Shown here: in pieces, positions 4,405 to 5,372 of the stretch
Layout of the letters: the number at the start of each line of letters is the position of its first letter
Position numbering within the stretch: the first letter of the stretch is position 1
Assembly (NCBI GenBank): GCA_910585655.1
Contig: CAJUFW010000041.1
Span: 1 to 5,372 of the forward strand
DNA from: an uncultured Lachnospiraceae bacterium
Lineage (GTDB): Bacteria; Bacillota_A; Clostridia; Lachnospirales; Lachnospiraceae
Direction of reading: 5' to 3'
Length of the DNA: 5,372 nucleotides
Translations under genes and position numbers: made by a program
The notes under the pieces: model-generated
What the model saw: the letters and a program-made list of their open reading frames with translations, nothing else
What the model was told of the DNA's origin: nothing
The model's database searches: none

Positions 4405-5347
4405 TTAGTCGTCCCATTCTTTTTCAAACTTTAAAATAGAACCGTCAAAGGCATCAATCTCGTATTCATATTCATACCCGTTGCTTTTAAATTCAATTTC
4501 ATAATACGTATATCCGTCGTCGTGATCCAACTCCCATTCCAGCTTGTAGATTTCATCTTCGGCTACTCCGGCATGAGAAAGAGCAGCAGAGAGAGCAGCC
4601 TCGTTTCCGATATAGGAGGAACTGTGGACAGGATTGGAATTTTCGTTAGGATCGTGAACGTTATCTCCCCAGTCGTGGTCGTTGGAATCGTCGTCTGCTT
4701 CCTGGCTGAAATTGATGATAGTTCCGCTAAGAGCATCGACATCATAGTCGTATTCATAACCTTGGCAGTCAAAATCAATGTCATATACCATAAGACCATG
4801 TTCGTATTCCAGTTCTATGGAAAGATTGGTTAGATCATATTCGTTCAGCCCGGCATGGGCAAGAACCGCTGAAAGGGCGTTGTTTTCTCCGATATAGGCT
4901 TTGTCGCTGGCGGTTCCCACAGAGTTGACATTGTCTAAATTCATTTGAGAAGACTTGGTTAAAAGGTTTAGTTCATTGATAGAAAGAGGAACCAAATCTT
5001 CAAATTGATACAGACGGTTGGCAGAGGTAATCTGCTGGATCAACTGTGCTTTGCCGGCAGTGATGCCATAGGTATCCGCCAGAGCCTGCAGCTCTTTGTC
5101 CGGGGAAAAAGTTTGGCTTAAAACTGCGCCGCTAAAGGTTTCCGTCTGCAAGAGCCCATCGATTTCCTTTGTGAGTTTTTCCTGGAGCTTGGCACCCTCG
5201 ACCGGATCGTTGTCGTCTACGCTGACCAGAATCGAGTTAGTGGTTTCGTTCAGATATCCCTTTCGGAGCATGGAGCCAATGAGGGCATTGATCGTAACAT
5301 CCAGGGAATTTCCGGTAAAGTTCATATCGCCGATCACGTTTCGGGCT
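4405..5347 (-). CDS. RsgI-like anti-sigma factor with two PepSY domains (N-terminus cut off)
   Basis: The fragment is the extracytoplasmic part of an RsgI-type anti-sigma protein, a membrane protein that holds a SigI-like sigma factor inactive until an outside signal is sensed. It lacks the cytoplasmic sigma-binding domain and membrane helix, which lie past the contig end. Counting from the GTG codon at 5337, residues 1-140 match the RsgI middle domain of Clostridia: L-D-V-T-I-N-A-L-I-G-S-M-L, G-Y-L, S-I-L-V-S-V-D-D, a Leu-rich helix, and A-D-T-Y-G-I-T-A-G-K-A. Two PepSY domains follow at 148-213 and 241-308, separated by an Asp/Asn-rich linker (214-240). The GTG at 5337 is not a true start: the frame is open upstream through A-R-N and then into adapter. 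The secreted PepSY gene lies directly downstream on the same strand and shares the final repeat. Middle-domain assignment is from memory of family members. Confidence 0.82.
4414..4896 (-). repeat. Two PepSY-coding repeats in the RsgI-like gene
   Basis: Units lie at 4896-4699 and 4617-4414. The first is the more diverged, with H-A-G-L and D-A-L-S-G-T-I-I. The second ends D-A-F-D-G-S-I-L-K-F-E-K and shares a 26-nt identical block (4421-4446) with the last repeat of the downstream gene (3011-3036). Confidence 0.85.
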
Positions 5348-5372
5348 AGATCGGAAGAGCGTCGTGTAGGGA
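5348..5372. other. Illumina TruSeq adapter sequence (artefact)
   Basis: The final 25 bases begin AGATCGGAAGAGCGTCGTG and match the standard Illumina TruSeq adapter read-through. They are not part of the genome. Read in frame with the RsgI-like gene on the minus strand they give P-T-R-R-S-S-D-L, a peptide typical of adapter-contaminated protein models. Confidence 0.97.

Noticed and set aside
5335..5337. GTG at 5337 as the true start of the RsgI-like gene
   Set aside because: The frame is open upstream to the adapter, there is no ribosome site, and the middle domain begins mid-fold; the gene is cut by the contig end.

Overview
The window looks like a contig from a low-to-mid GC Firmicute of class Clostridia, probably a gut Lachnospiraceae. 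Supporting signs are strong AGGAGG-type ribosome sites, a Firmicutes-type MATE transporter, a Hol_Tox-like small toxin cassette, and an RsgI-type anti-sigma protein carrying PepSY domains. The genus cannot be fixed from the sequence. The last 25 bases (5348-5372) are Illumina adapter, not genome, so real sequence ends at about 5347.

Region 1 (1-986) is a collapsed prophage. A truncated hicB antitoxin gene (minus strand, 71-259) abuts an internal piece of an SPP1 gp7 / Mu gpF-type head morphogenesis gene (plus strand, about 269-709). That piece runs straight into a short ORF whose main part resembles the C-terminal half of a PBSX XkdM-like tail tube protein (702-986). The head and tail pieces keep normal phage order and orientation, but everything expected between them is gone.

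Region 2 (about 995-1317) is a compact type I toxin-antitoxin-like locus. It has an extended -10 promoter, a structured mRNA leader whose Shine-Dalgarno is paired in a hairpin, and a 37-aa single-helix membrane peptide. On the minus strand, a convergent antisense RNA of about 100 nt has its own promoter and terminator and overlaps the 3' end of the toxin gene.

Region 3 (1370-2952) is a monocistronic MATE efflux gene. It has a near-consensus promoter, a 120-nt structured leader containing 11-bp direct repeats and two hairpins, and a strong terminator shared with the convergent gene beyond it.

Region 4 (2995-5347, minus strand) holds two related genes. The upstream one is the C-terminal part of an RsgI-like anti-sigma protein with two PepSY domains, cut by the contig end. 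The downstream one is a secreted protein made of five tandem PepSY repeats. Their last repeats are nearly identical, so the membrane-bound sensor and the secreted protein probably arose by duplication. They may work together in envelope or extracellular sensing through a SigI-like sigma factor, whose gene would be expected just beyond the right edge. That link is inference.
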